64,000 nucleotides of DNA from Sphagnum compactum (lineage: Eukaryota; Bryophyta; Sphagnopsida; Sphagnales): the NCBI GenBank assembly GCA_965153455.1, contig OZ234499.1:1550001-1614000 (forward strand), given 5' to 3'. The notes below the pieces were generated by a model, which saw nothing but the letters and a program-made list of their open reading frames with translations, was not told the origin of the DNA and searched no databases. Positions 48,822-61,900 of this stretch are shown here, piece after piece (positions within the stretch are counted from its first letter, which is position 1; every line of letters starts with the position of its first letter). Position numbers and translations under genes: made by a program.

Positions 48822-51800
48822 GTATGTGTTTCTATAACGATGTTGTGTTTGTTTCAACTTCAAAATGGAGGTACAAAACTTCCAAATTTAAGTTAAGAAA
48901 CATTGTTTGTTGCATAAAAACATGGTTTTCAAAGTTGAACCTATAAATCCTGAATTAATATCACATGCAATGAATAATCATATTGTACGTATGTGATAAC
49001 CAAAATTTCCAAGACCATTGGCATGACTTTCTTGAATAAAGATGTTCATTGTTGACAAATTCAAGACCCATAAACTAAACATCCAAAACCATTGGCATGA
49101 CTTTTTTGAACAAGGATTTTTATTGTTGACAAGTTGAATACCCATAAACTAAACATCCAAATTCAATATGCTCCCACATCCATAAATTAGTAATTACAAG
49201 GATGAAAGTAGGTCAACGTCATTCTTAAAGGAAAAAATCAAATGAAAAAATAAAATAAAAATGTTTGCTTATAAATGTCTATCCAACCATGATAAATACA
49301 AGTCCCAATTGCATGTGTGCCATTTTTTCTACAATTCATATTTTTCCATAATGTCTTTCTCAATGTTTATATCATCTGGAAAACTATTGACATCAAGATG
49401 GTTGTAAAAAATTGTATAATGATAATTTAAAAAAGCTTGTTCACATAATTCTTGACAAATTATTTTTAAAAATTGACTGGTTTGATGAGGATTTCAACTA
49501 GGCATCAAATCTATTTAACACATTTGGTTTTTACCTTGGTTTTTGGCTCCCAAACACTTGGTAGACCACGTGACCCAAATATTTCATATTGGTCTAAAAT
49601 TAATGACATTTGCTAAATGTGATTTCAATGGGCCATGCATGTAAAGCATTCAAACATTTCCCATAGGAGCTCCTTGAAGGTTGAATTCACCTCCATGATA
49701 TCAACATGTTGTATAACACATGGCAAATTCATCACATGTGTGTTCATTCATCAATACTATTTACAACTCAATAGACTTCAAGATCAACATTGTTCATTGA
49801 ATCACACAATGAACAAAAAGACATTTGATGAAAATGAGACTATAATGAGTGAAAAAGTGATGACATGAATGATATGTTTTAAAAATCCAACATTTCAACA
49901 TCTCGTTTCCACTTGAAGGTAGACTTAACACATTTGTTCTTCAAATAAAAACTTAAAGTGTGAAGATTAATGGTGGTTCAACAAATACAATAATGTATGC
50001 AAAATTGAGGATGTGTATATGAAGAAGAAATTTGCTAAAGCAATGATGTGAGGATGACTAAAAACAAAGCAACATAGGTAAGTCAAAAGGTGAGTTACCA
50101 AGTAACTACAAAAGTGGGGAAATTCAAAAATAGTACGAAAGAACAAGTAAATTACTTATTTTGCATAGTTAGTTATTGATAAATAATGTAGGTGCAAAAC
50201 AACTTGCATTTTTCTTATCCCAAATTTTCCGAAAAAAACACAAAATAAGGAATGCAAAACAAGGGAATTTTTTTGAATTGATTTTGGTTCATCTTATGTC
50301 AAAAAATCCAATCATTTAGAAAACCTTCTTTTAAGATGTTCCTTCCACCAATTTGACATTCTTAACATCTAATATTTCTACCATTCTTTTCACCATGTTT
50401 AGATTCAAGCACTCATTGAAATTCAAGTCCTAAAAAGTGATAGCTTCAACTTGTCATGGTGGATGTAATCCATGAATTCCCATGAACATTCCAAGCAATA
50501 CCAAAATGTTTGGCCTTAAAATTTTGAAATTCACACCATCAATTAATATATTTTTCTCAAGTTTCTTCGAAACATGAAGAACATTATGCACCCACTATAA
50601 AAAATCCATGTCCATTTGAGAAAAACAAGACCCCACTCTTGTGTGTTGCAACTACATAAGCCTCATTAGAATAAAAGATGTACCTCCCATGTCTCATGGA
50701 TGAAATTTTTATTTTAAAAAATAAAACCATATTCAATTTAGGTTCCAAAAAGAATACTAATATTAAAAAAGATTAAACACCTAACATGATCAAAAGACAA
50801 AATGTTTAGGCACATTAGGAAAATCATTGTTTACAAATGCATTTTAGGTTTTTTTCTACACATGAATCTTATTTTTGGATTATGGATATAAGGCCAAGCT
50901 CTAAGGTATTATATACATTGATAATACACATGAATTTATATTTTTCTAATGGGTGCAAGAAATTGGGATAAGCAAAGGTGCTTTCCTTCCAACATTTAAA
51001 CCTTGGAATCATGGTCACCTTGCAAGTATGTTTGGGTTGAATACCCCACTAGGCCTCCATGTTCAATATATATATATATATATATATCGACCTGATTACA
51101 ATGGTGTCATTGGGTACAACCATACAAGGTTATGTTGGTACTTATGAGTGACATATATGATTAATGGAAGTTATTTTTGTGTTGCCTTTTTGTTATGTTT
51201 TTTTTCTATTGACATTTCAATTACATTATGTTGCAAATGCACCCAAAATTTTCGAAAAATGTCATTGACATTCACCTAATTAGTTATAAATGCCATAAAC
51301 TAATTGACAAGTTTCCATACCATTGTATTTTTTTTTTTGAAAAGTCATGTCTCTTAGACTTAGTTGGTTCAGGCACTTATGTGTGCTAAGTGTTTCTATT
51401 GTGAAAGGTTGTTATCTCAAACACAAATCTTTCTTCTTTTCAACAAGGTTATTTCAAGGTTTTATTTCCATTTGCTATTTACACCCAACTAAAATTCAAA
51501 AGTATTTACAATATTATTTTTTGCAACTAGTGCACATCAGCCAAAATTAAATACTTTATATTAATGGATATGTAAAGCCAATCAAAATAAATAGTTTGCC
51601 CAAAACATAAAGCTTGATTATTGTCTTATTAGAAAACTTGTATTTATATAGTTAAAGAGTTTGGGTTGGTGTAAAAAAAAAATCAACTTTATGCAAGTTT
51701 GAGTTTCAATTTTAGCAGGAGACCAATTTGCATTTTATAAATTAGATGGCTGTAGCAAATTCTTGAACTTCCAGGCTATATACCCCAGAACCTAGACCTA

Positions 51801-52078
51801 AAACATGAACTTGAACCTGTTTAATACCATGAACTTGGCAACATTGACTTGAATCTAATTGAAATTTATGAAACACACATTCATTTTCACTCATTTCAAT
51901 TTTTATGAAATGGTTTGAATTTTTTGAAAAGTTGCAAAATCATTGAAAATCGAAAGAAGTTGGCCCTCTTTCCAAGGTGAATAATATAAGGAAATTGTAA
52001 GATGAAGATCGATGAAGTTGATTCTTTTCATTAGGTTAGACATTCAAGGAAATTATAGGATGGAAATTCAACCAAGTT
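48822..52078. other. Gene-free stretch with small repeats
   Basis: Contains a two-unit tandem duplication at 49,008-49,160 (period about 74 bp, unit around 'ccattggcatgactt') and an (AT)n run at 51,066-51,088. Open frames at 49,635-49,868, 50,953-51,147 and 51,347-51,550 have no motif. Confidence 0.5.
49008..49160. repeat. Two-unit tandem duplication (74 bp)
   Basis: The units share 'accattggcatgactt', 'ttgttgaca' and 'acccataaactaaacatcca', with few differences. It lies in AT-rich intergenic DNA just downstream of the multicopper oxidase remnant. Confidence 0.75.
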
Positions 52079-52441
52079 GACCTCATTTCCTTCGGGAATC
52101 ATTCAGGGAATTAATTGCATAGTAAGGAACATTTGATGAATTTGGTGTCCCTTCCCAAATGAAGGTGGATGTAAGGCTTTGCCAAGCAAGCATCCAAGGA
52201 AGCTTATAACAAGTTGGTCAATTTTTTCAAGGAAATAAAATAGTGGTCCAAGATAACCGGATTGACTTCACTTCCTTTGGCAAGCATTCAAGGAATTAAT
52301 TGCATAGTAAGGAACATTTGATGAATTTGGCACCCCTTCCCAAACGAAGGTGGATGCAAGGTTTTCCCAAGCAAGCATCCAAGGAAGCTTATAACGAGTT
52401 GGTCAAATTTTTCAAGGTAATAAAATAGTGATCCAAGATAT
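52079..52441. repeat. Two-unit tandem duplication (185 bp)
   Basis: Both units carry 'ggaattaattgcatagtaag', 'gaacatttgatgaatttgg', 'aagcaagcatccaaggaagc' and 'ccaagata'. The units differ at about one base in ten. A third, partial relative may lie at 51,965-52,078. Confidence 0.8.
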
Positions 52442-52655
52442 TGAATGAACCCCAAATTTGAAGAAATGAGACAATGGATGAAAATCTATAGAAGTTGGCC
52501 AACCGCCATAGGAAATGGGGCAATGTACTTCCCAATCAAGTTAGGCACTTTGCTACCTAATATTTGTCAACTCAAAACATTTCTAGCAGTGTTTGGTATA
52601 TGAACTTGAAAAAATATTTTTTACATCCAAGTTCTAGTTATTTATTTATTTTTAA

Positions 52656-52691
52656 CTCCGCCCACAAAACTGAAATTGGGACTATAAATAG
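52656..52691 (+). promoter_or_regulatory. Promoter-like CCGCCC plus TATA box without an obvious gene
   Basis: ctccgccc is followed about 25 bases later by actataaatagg, a textbook TATA box. No coding region follows on the plus strand. It may belong to a lost gene, a retrotransposon terminal repeat or a noncoding transcript, or be chance. Confidence 0.3.
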
Positions 52692-54358
52692 GTGGGAAAC
52701 TACATGGACCAATCAAACTAACTAGCCAATTAGAAACATGGAGTAGTCAATAAATACCATTTGATGGTGTTATTAACTTGTTCCAAGGCTCATGTAGGGC
52801 TCTAAAAGTTGTGCATAGTTTCAAGGTCACAATACTCTTCCAGTCAATTCATTGAATTTGATTGTTGTACCTCATCCAAAAATTTCAATGCATGGTTGCA
52901 TACTAAGCTTTGGTGAAAATGCTATAATGAAAAAGTTTATCAAGCAAATGGATTTAGAATTTCAATGAAATTAAGCATTTAGATTTTTTCTTTTTTTCAA
53001 ATTAGGCTACTCAATTGAGAAGAATTGAAATCAACACATGGGACTAGGAGTTTTAGGGTGCACATATACTTAAGCTCCCTCAATGTGACAAAGGTTCAAG
53101 GGACAGCTTGCAAGCACCATTGTTGTCAAGTATGACAAATGGTCCTCCTATTTTGTTAAAATTTGAATGTTGTGTTTCACATCAGAATAAGATATAATGT
53201 TTTAGATTCATTCTTAAGGTGTCATGTGCACTATTCGTGAGTTGTTCCTCCTTTTGAGACAATTGTTCCTTTTTAGGGGTTTTGTAAAAAAATCAATTTC
53301 TTTTCAAAATTAGATAATTTTCAAGTAGACTTTTTCAGAATTAGGCACAATAGAAAGCTAATTATTAGGAAGTTTCCCATTGATTTAATTTCAGACTAAC
53401 TTGGTAGGCAAGTGCGGAACATGAGACAATGGATGACATTTCAAGGAGGATTGTTGGCCAATTTCCCCCAAGAAATGGGACAATGGATAACCTAGGGACG
53501 TTCAATGAGGGAGTGTTGGATAAAAGATCATCATACATATTACAATGAACTTATATCTTAAATGGGATCTTGGCAGTTGAGAAAAGCCAAACAAGACAAA
53601 ACGAAAGAAAACAAAAAAAAAACCCTAAATTAGGGTTAGAAAATTGGGGTTAGGATTTTTGCTTAAACAGTGTGACAAAGTGGAGAAATTTAGAGGGAAA
53701 AAATTCATGAACTTGCCATATTCAAATAGGTTTTAGCAAGTTGTTAAAATCTTGAAAGATTCTTCAAATTTTCTACCTATTTTTTCTAATCTGTAACCAA
53801 GTTTGGCTAATTTCTCATGGATGGTTGCAAGTGTGAGTACATCACAAAATTTTCTTGTCACCATTGTCCGTGAGATTATGAGAAATGCTTGGTTGTTCAA
53901 CGTGCATGTGAGTTGTCTCTCTTGCCACAATGCATATTTCCTTGGGGGGCACATATGCTTGTCATTAAAGTTATTTGTAAAGTCTCTTTCACCCCCCATC
54001 CCCTCTTTCAGTGGTATCCGCAAAGTAAGGAAATTTTATTGGCCCTGCCTTGTAAAGCAGGGACATTGTGTTGAGAATCATTATAGAGTATGGTAGCTTC
54101 AAGGGATTTTGCCCCCTATCAGCTAGGTGAGATGATTCATCTTAATTTGGTTGCAAAAAAATTCACATTCATCTTTTGATATTTTGTTTTCTCTGCCACT
54201 TCCTCAAATGTGCACCCAGCCCAACTGACTTTATCACAAACCAATCAATAACCACAAAATTAAATATGAAAATACTTTCTTCAAAAATGGTTATGGCACC
54301 CATCATACACAAAAATTCATATAATTCTTTCAAAATGTGACAATGTGATTGAAGACAT
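52692..54358. other. No gene recognised; 3' side of the patatin gene
   Basis: Holds an AAACCCTAA/TTAGGGTT palindrome at 53,621-53,637, next to further 'gggttagg' motifs. Plus and minus open frames near 53,733-54,096 overlap and show no family signature. The 3' untranslated region of the minus-strand patatin gene probably ends in 54,150-54,358. Confidence 0.45.
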
Positions 54359-55923
54359 TCAAATACACATGTCATGAAAATGAACGTGTGTATTTGAACC
54401 CCGTTCTTGGTGCTCTCGTATAAGCTGCTCAGCAAACCAATCAAGACAATCCTTATTGCTCCTGTCCAGCACCTCGACTCGGCCTCCATATGGAAGGTGT
54501 TCCATACAGGGACTGGCAAGCATCTCATCAGCCAGCTTCACAATCTTCTTCACATTGCTCTTGCGTCCATCATCCATCTCCTTCAAAGCTTTGCCAGGAA
54601 GCCCTGATACCTGCCATGAATAGAAATCAAAAGAAAAAATCACACAGATCATGAGGGATTTCTTTTCTTGCAGCACACAGTCCTGCAATGGACTGATAAT
54701 GTCTATCAAGTCCACAGTATCTGCAGGATCTAACTGAACATATCTATTGTGTCCATAGACTTATCTGCAGGACATAAGAGGAAATTGTGTGCGTATTGTA
54801 CCTGTATACGCACATATTGTTTCCGGTGAAGACCAAATGACACACTCACAGTATGGTCCACCATGTCTGAGATCCCATCCAGCACAATTTTCACAACTGG
54901 TTTGGCCCATTGGAAAGCACCCCAGTGCCGGACTCGACTATATTCATACTTTTGATCAAACTGACCTGTCCCCAGTGACAAGACTAACATGTCCTTTGTG
55001 CCTTCGACACCAGGGAATTCCACCTTGTTATGCAGCACATGGGTGATGGCAGCTGCTGTCGGGTTGTTCATGACAAGGCCACCATCAATTGCAACACATG
55101 AAGTTTCCCCATTCGTTGATCGCAGTTTTGCAGGCTTGAAGAAAGAAGGTACCGCAGATGTGGCACGACAAATCTCCCACAAGGTAAAATTCCATTTCTC
55201 ATCAATGAGTGCACATGTGCGCAAGAACAGAAACGAGCCCGCAGTTTCTAAGTTGTAGCATGGGATTAGCATTGGTTTTAGAGTGTCCTGCAGAGTGAGA
55301 GGCACATTGTCCCTTACCAAATATTGCTTCAGCAATCCTACCAAGTACTTAGTTGAATAGCGGGGAGTCACTATACCTCTGAGCTTTGCCCATGCTTGCT
55401 GTCTCTTGGGTATCTTGAAGATCTGCTTCCCCTTCTCAGCAATCAATCTCCATGATTGCTCACCTGTGAAAAGGGGTTTCCCATTCTTGTCTGCAGTAAA
55501 AAGCATTGTTGCGAGAATTCCTCCTACACTTGTCCCTGCTGCAATGTCAAAATAATCAGCAATTCGAGCCGCAGGGTTATTGCTTTTCTTTTGAAGGGCT
55601 TCCTCCAAGTATGCCAGGGCACGACCTGGAATGATACCCCGCATCCCACCACCATCAATGCTCAGAATGCATACTTTCCTCCTGTGAGGAGTTTCAGATT
55701 CTGACCTTTCTGAGACCCCATTTGAAGAAACCGCACTCTTGTCATCACCCTTGGAGCTATCTAGTTCTTTTTCAAAAGAACTTTCCTCCTCAGGTTTTGC
55801 AAAGCTTCCAGTTACATCTGGCATCACGGTTCTTGCTGACACTGCATTCTCAAGTGGTCTCCCCAGAGTATCCTCACTAACTAACCCTGGTTGTGAAGCT
55901 CCTTGCCACTCCAGGCCTGGCAT
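54359..55923 (-). CDS. Patatin-like phospholipase/acyl hydrolase
   Basis: Two coding exons on the minus strand: 55,923-54,802 and 54,610-54,359, with a 191-bp GT-AG intron (donor acag/gtac, acceptor ggcag/gtat) between phase-0 codons. The 457-aa product has a Ser/Glu-rich 84-residue N-terminus. The patatin domain follows: the oxyanion glycine motif DGGGMRG (90-96), the nucleophile elbow GTSVG with Ser132, and the catalytic Asp in DGG (280-282). NNPT follows at 287-290. The second exon supplies the typical C-terminal part with SNVKK and LDWFAEQLIREHQ. Patatins are Ser-Asp dyad enzymes that release fatty acids from membrane glycerolipids, often in stress and lipid signalling. No signal peptide is evident, so a cytosolic or membrane-associated location is likely. 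All key residues are present and the frame is intact. Confidence 0.9.
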
Positions 55924-56790
55924 CTTCTCTCAGCTATGGTGCTATAGACATGTATGCTACAAGAAAGCACATTAGATTTTTTTTGGAAGGGACCAGAATA
56001 TAGCCAATTTACACAAGCACCAAGAATTAGGCTGGGCAGAAAACTGATGACAAATCTCAAAGAGGTTTGTTGCAAGTTGTAACAGAACAATTGGAGAAAA
56101 TGAAAATCATAGAATCAATGAAAAATCACAGAACTTAACTTAGTCCAAAGCTCAGCTGCAAACAGTTTCCTTTCCTTTGCCAGTTGTAAAGATCTCACCC
56201 ATTGCAGCTACAGACTCTGAAGAGGACAGCACTGGGTGTTTTCAGAAACAGACTTTTAAGCTCTTGCAACACCTCAAAACCCAAAACCCAAAACCTCAGA
56301 TTCAGCTCCAGTGAAGCTTTCCAATGAACAAAAAGCGAAACTTTTTCAAACAAAAGAGGTTTTAGCTTTATAACCCAAAGTTGTCAGTCCATGCAACTGG
56401 AACCTTGAATGGGCTTTTGTTCGAAATTTCGATCCTTCAAGTCTCTGTATTCCCTACAATTGTCACAACTCAAAATCTTTTTTGGTTCTGTGTTCATCTA
56501 ACCAAAAAATTCCATACAAAAAACACTTGAAGAAAGAGAACGGGTCCCTTCTGTACCTCTTTCCCCAACTTCTTGGGAAGGTACCCATCAATCTTCCTGG
56601 AACTGGAAAGAGCAAAAGAGAGATTGTGGTTTTGGGTCTCTGGAAGAGATTTGCGCATGTGTCAACAACAGATTGGGCAAGCTTTTTTGGGGGGGAAGAT
56701 TTTGGTACCAACTTCGTCACCTTGTTTCCAAAGAAGCGTCATGAAATTCTGCTTTTGCTCATCAAGTGACACATGATTTCAAAGTTATTT
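55924..56790 (-). promoter_or_regulatory. 5' leader and promoter region of the patatin gene
   Basis: On the minus strand, a possible leader-intron acceptor (ctttcttgtag) lies about 45 bases before the start codon. Plus-strand open frames at 56,482-56,769 and 56,573-56,776 are shadows without motifs. I see no confident TATA box. Confidence 0.35.
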
Positions 56791-56794
56791 ATGT

Positions 56795-56900
56795 AAATCT
56801 TAGATGACAAGAGAAATCTGATCTCTCTTTTTATTTTTTGACACTCTTAGATGACAAGAGAAATCTGTTCTTTCTGTTTATTTTTGGACACTCTTTTGCT
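56795..56900. repeat. Short tandem duplication (47 bp)
   Basis: 'agatgacaagagaaatctg' occurs at about 56,802 and 56,849. Each copy is followed by a T-rich stretch and 'gacactctt'. Confidence 0.7.
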
Positions 56901-57029
56901 AGAAATGTGATCTTCTTTTTCTGGGGCCACTCTTTTGCTTCCCCTTTCTGCTGTCATTTTTTTCCAACAACCTATAACAACATGATATAACACATGATCG
57001 GTTACTTTCCAACTGACTTGTGAAGAACT

Positions 57030-57600
57030 TTTGAGGCTTTTGCTTTGTGTCTTCATTTTGCAGAATTTCCCAGTTTTGATGTTTTTTCACTGTTGGCACA
57101 GAGGCACTTTCAAAGTTCTAGTGAATTTCACTTCTAATGCTTTTTTGCTGTGTGTTTCCAGAAATTGCAAGATGGTCCCACTTTTGATCCTTTTGCTGTG
57201 TGCATCCAAAATTTGCAAATTTTCCAATCTACTCATGAATCACTTCTAATGCTTTTGCTGTGTGTTTGGAGAAATTGCAAATTTTCCCACTTCTGATGCT
57301 TTTGCTGTTCAACGTTTCGTTCTTTTGCTGTTGGCTTTGTGAAATTGGAAAACTTCCCAGTTTTGATGTCTTTTTTGTTTTGGCTGTTTGCTTGGTGAAA
57401 CTGCAGATTTCTCACTTTTGATGCCTTGCTGTTGGCTTTCTGAAACTGCTAATTTTCCCAAAGTTTGATGCCTTTGCTGTTTGCTGTCTGAAGTTGCAAA
57501 TTTCCCAGTTTTGATGCTTTTGCTGTTTGCTTACTGAAATTGCAAAAAGTTCTCTCAGTTTTGATACATTTGCCAATGTGCTTAGGTGAAATTGCTGAAT
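57030..57600. repeat. Degenerate T-rich minisatellite (~55-bp unit)
   Basis: About ten diverged units of the form 'cttttgctgtttgctt', 'ctgaaattgcaaatttccca', 'gttttgatgc'. Open frames on both strands here arise from the repeat. It lies in the spacer between the divergent patatin and phosphoesterase genes. Confidence 0.75.
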
Positions 57601-58317
57601 TCTCCCACGCATGTTTTATTCAACAAAAATCAATCAAGGCTGCAAAATCCAAAAAATTCACATAAAACAAAAAAACCAGAGTGTGAAATACATCTTAAGA
57701 GTATGAGACTAATTTTACAGGAAATTACAAATCACATACGTACTTGATTTCCTCAGGAAGCAGTAATAATAACTACGAGCAGAAATCACACATGGTATCA
57801 AACTTTGAATACTAAGTTTTCTGACCACGGCAATTGTGTTTTCAGGTTTTTCAAAGAAGCTCTTGTGCTGCAAATGCTAAATCATCTAAACAAAACATGA
57901 GGGTAATGTAACATCAGGAAATGCTGATTGACTGAAAAATCCATTGAAACAGGTTGAAAAGTCCCACCACCCAAAAAACCAGAATGCCATTGTCCATCAT
58001 CTCCAGTAAAGACATGAGAAATTGTGGATGCACAATTGTTTGGAAAACATGGAGGAGGAGAATTATAGCGGTATAGAAATCTCCTTTTGACATGAATCAG
58101 CTATACTTTCCTCCTGATGGGTTTGATGCCAAAGATTAACTACTTGATCACAAAGCTTGTATTTTCTGAATGCCAAAATTTGGGAGCTCTTCTGCACTGA
58201 ACTTGCTTGTCAGAGGTGTTTCCATGCATCTCTCCAACCTTTGAAGTCATACTATAGGATTTCAGCTCAAAAAGCTCATCAAGTTTCAATGTTAACTTAT
58301 GCAGGTATTTCAAGTGC

Positions 58318-58382
<65 letters not shown>

Positions 58383-58966
58383 CTAATCCTTGCAAATTTG
58401 CTTGTCTAACAATGTGGTATGAAATAGAAACTTAAGCAAAGATATGTCAAAGATATCAAGTCACAAGAGCTAATCATAGAATCAAAACCTGAACCACTGA
58501 GTACTGAGTTGTAGACTACACATTATCAATTCAACAAATTGATTGATGCTCCAAATTCAGGACACCTGCAATTATGCAATATCTCCTACGACATGGCAAA
58601 TCAAAGCCAAGCCCTTCTGGGTGTTTGCTTTCACAAAGCAGCAAAAGTGTTAGGCTCTGAATTACCTAAAGCAGCTTAATTTACATACATAAACTTGAGC
58701 ACTAGCTTAGAAACAAAACAAATCAGCTTAGTAATCACGCGGAGCAAAAGGTTCTTCAAAGAGGGAAGGAATAATGCAAGCCGAAAAACTGCAAGAGCAA
58801 GAAGGGCATGAGTCCGTCGTCGGCCGGAGATGGTGAATAGTGTATCCATCGTGTCCATAACCGTCCGTGTTTCCGCAAACGCATATTGCGGAAAAGCACA
58901 ACTTCTTCTTCTTCTTCACCAGCTACTCATCTCTCTCTCCTCTCTCTCGACTTCAGAAATCCACGG
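57601..58966. other. Intergenic spacer and 5' region of the phosphoesterase gene
   Basis: No gene is recognised in 57,601-58,800. The last 150 bases before the phosphoesterase start are rich in ctt/ctc repeats typical of a plant 5' leader, with transcription probably starting between 58,780 and 58,900. No TATA box is evident. Confidence 0.4.
58321..58384. repeat. (CT)n microsatellite
   Basis: About 30 uninterrupted CT units, roughly 0.6 kb upstream of the phosphoesterase start codon. Confidence 0.95.
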
Positions 58967-61900
58967 ATGCTGCGAGCTTGCGAGCGCACGCTGGCTATGG
59001 CGGCACATCCACTCCGTCTCGCCATAGTTGGGGACGTGGTAAGCATCTCTCTCTACAAGCCGAGATTTCTTCTACTCGCAATCTTGTTCCGCTCGTGCAC
59101 CAAAAGAATCAAATCCAAGGAGACGATTGCAATCAATAGTTTGTTGCTCTATTGCCTTCTCCTCGCTTTCGCCTCTGGTTCTGCTGTCTCGAAACCCTGG
59201 CCATCGCTATCCACGTCTCTCCGCAGGTGTTTAAAGAGATGTCGCTTGCACCAAGAATCAAGCAAGTCCAAGGATACGATCGAATTCAATAGTTTGCTTT
59301 CTAGTCTTCTTTTCTGTTCCCGCTTCTCTTGTTCTGCGGTCTCGAAACCCTGGCCATCGCCATTGACATCTTTCCGCAGGTGTCAGAAGAGATGTCGTGA
59401 CAGAATTGCTCCTTGGTTCCTGACTGAGCGAGCTCGTAAACATGATTGTGAAATTTTTCTCTCGTTGTTGAGAATCTCTTTGGTCGATCGTTGCTGTATG
59501 GATTTGGGAAGAAGATATGTTTTCTCTCTGAATTACTTGCTTGCACATTATGATCTCAGTATCGACTGCATAAGAATCAACCAGACAGCTAAATCCTTTG
59601 TCAAAGTTTGCCAGAATGCCTTTGCAAATGTGCGATTTTGGTTACACAAGTCTGGTTTTCAGTTGTGGATTCACAAAGTGTATCTCATGGTTTGTATCTG
59701 CCATTGTATACAAAGGTTTCATGCTTCAATTTCTTGTCGTGTTGTTTTTTGGATCAGCTTTGGCGTCAAGGTAGCTAAGTGATGCAAGCTTTTGCTTCAT
59801 CTTTTGTACTTACTTTGTTGGTGAATTCTCAGATGCTTGATGCTTGGAATCCAAGATATCTCTCACTTCTGTAATTCTCCAATGTGTGATGCTTGGATCA
59901 CCTATCAATTATGTGTTCTCAGATGTGTCATGCTTGGAACTCATGATTCCCTTCACTTCTGCATTATTGTCAGATGGTTGATGCTTGGAATTCATGGTTG
60001 CCTTCACTTCAGCATTATTGTCAGATGCTCGGAACGCACAACATTCACCTTTCATGTCTGCTTGATATACCACTGTTCATTGAAACTTGATTAATTCTTC
60101 AGCATCACCGGTTGGAATTCAGTGCAACAGATGTGATTGGCATAAGAACTCGAAATTACTTGACATTGTTTTACCGGTTTGTGTTGCAGCATGATGACTG
60201 GAATGCAATCCAAGATGCCAAGGCACTCCAATTTCTAGAGGTATGAAACCAATCATGTGTGATGGCATTCTGGGTCCTGACCTTCACTACTTGCAATTAC
60301 ATCTAGCAGAAGTTCACAGCCATTGTCACAGGAATCAAAGCTTTGTAGAATTCAACATTCAATCTTCTGTTGTTTATAGCACAAAGAATTGGAAGTGTTT
60401 TCTGGTACTACAAAGTCAGGAATGTGCTTGAAATTGGAGAATGCAGTTCAATGCACATGATCATGACCTCACACATTTTCACACCAAGCTTTGTTTGATG
60501 TAGATACCATTGAGTGATGCAAATGGTGTTTGTTTATGTGCAGCCAGATCTTGTACTATTCACAGGTATGTTCCTCAATGTACACTGTTTCCAATGATTC
60601 CTTCCTATACAGATGAGTTCTGTGGGTTGTTGCCTTTGAGGTTTCTAGGGTTTTTGGTCTACTAACTCAATTTGGCATCTTGGGTTGTGATGGTGCTCGT
60701 GCAAGGGCAGGAGATTTTGGAGAGGAGAATGTTGAACTGGTGCGAGATATCAGCAATCTCAATTTTCCAAAAGCTGTTATACTAGGCAACCATGATGCCT
60801 GGTGGTCAACTTATAAGTTAATACACTTTCTTTTAACTTCCTTGCCAGATTCAGGTTTAAAGCTGCAGCTGACCAGGTGTTCATGGCTTCACTTTGATCT
60901 GGTATTTCAGAGAGCAATGCATATCTTCATGAGATCTTGGATTGCCAACTTATTTTGTGTTCCCCTTGTTTCTTGTTTAACAGTCTTCAACTTGGACCCA
61001 GTGAAGGGGAGAGAGATGGTGTCCAGGCACAGCTGGATTTGTAAGCCTTTTTCACTTGTTGAGTTTGGGTGTTTTTCACAACAGGTTTGTTGCATGTTGA
61101 GAAATGCGAACACCAGGTCTGTAGAAGGAATTTCTTTGTTCAAAGGTGTTGATTGATGGATTTGACTGACCCGGAATTTAATCTAGAATACACACACTAT
61201 TCCAAGGGATGAAAACAGAACACTTGGTATCTGTTGGAAGCCAAATTGGTCCTGTACCCTGAGAAGATTTGCTAGAGTCTTTACATGTTCTTTTCATTCC
61301 ACCTAAGGCACAAAGAAAATACTGTGAGTGTGTAAAGTAATGATCATGTTTGCTCGAGCAATGAGATACTTTGTCACTGTTGAGTCTTTGTGTTGTGTGC
61401 TCACCAGGCTTGGCAAGGCACATGTGGGATATAGTAGATTGGATTTTGCCAAACTGAAGTTAAGTGTAGTTGGAGGTCGACCTTTCTCAAGTGGTGGTCG
61501 ATCATTGTCTGCTCCCCGACTGTGCAAAAGAAGGTTGACTACACTGTTGATCATGTGGTTGTCTTGCTTTCTGTCCATTTGCCATTGTTGCTTGGTTTGG
61601 TTGCTCATAGGCTTTTTATTGTGACCAACCCTGCGTCATAGGTAGCCTTTTGCAGATATGCTGTAAGGAATCTGAGAGAAAGTGCGGAGAAGATTACGGC
61701 AGCTGCACTGCAAGCACCACCTGAACATTCCCTTGTGTTTCTGGCTCACAATGGTCCAGCTGGTACTCATCTCTTCTTCAGTTTTCTATTTTTATTCCAA
61801 GCTACACAACAGCAAGCTCACATTTGCAGGGGAATAGCATCTAAGCTGAATCTATAGCAAGGAAGTGAATGAAGTTCCAGAGTTTTGTATATTAGGACTG

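Noticed and set aside
54789-55975. Several plus-strand frames over the patatin gene
   Set aside because: They are antisense shadows of the patatin exon, which carries all the catalytic motifs on the minus strand.
58886-59782. 298-codon plus-strand open frame
   Set aside because: It begins at a TTG and contains exon 1 of the phosphoesterase, then reads through the GTAAGC donor into intronic tandem repeats. The conserved HDDW motif that must follow GDV lies at 60,190.
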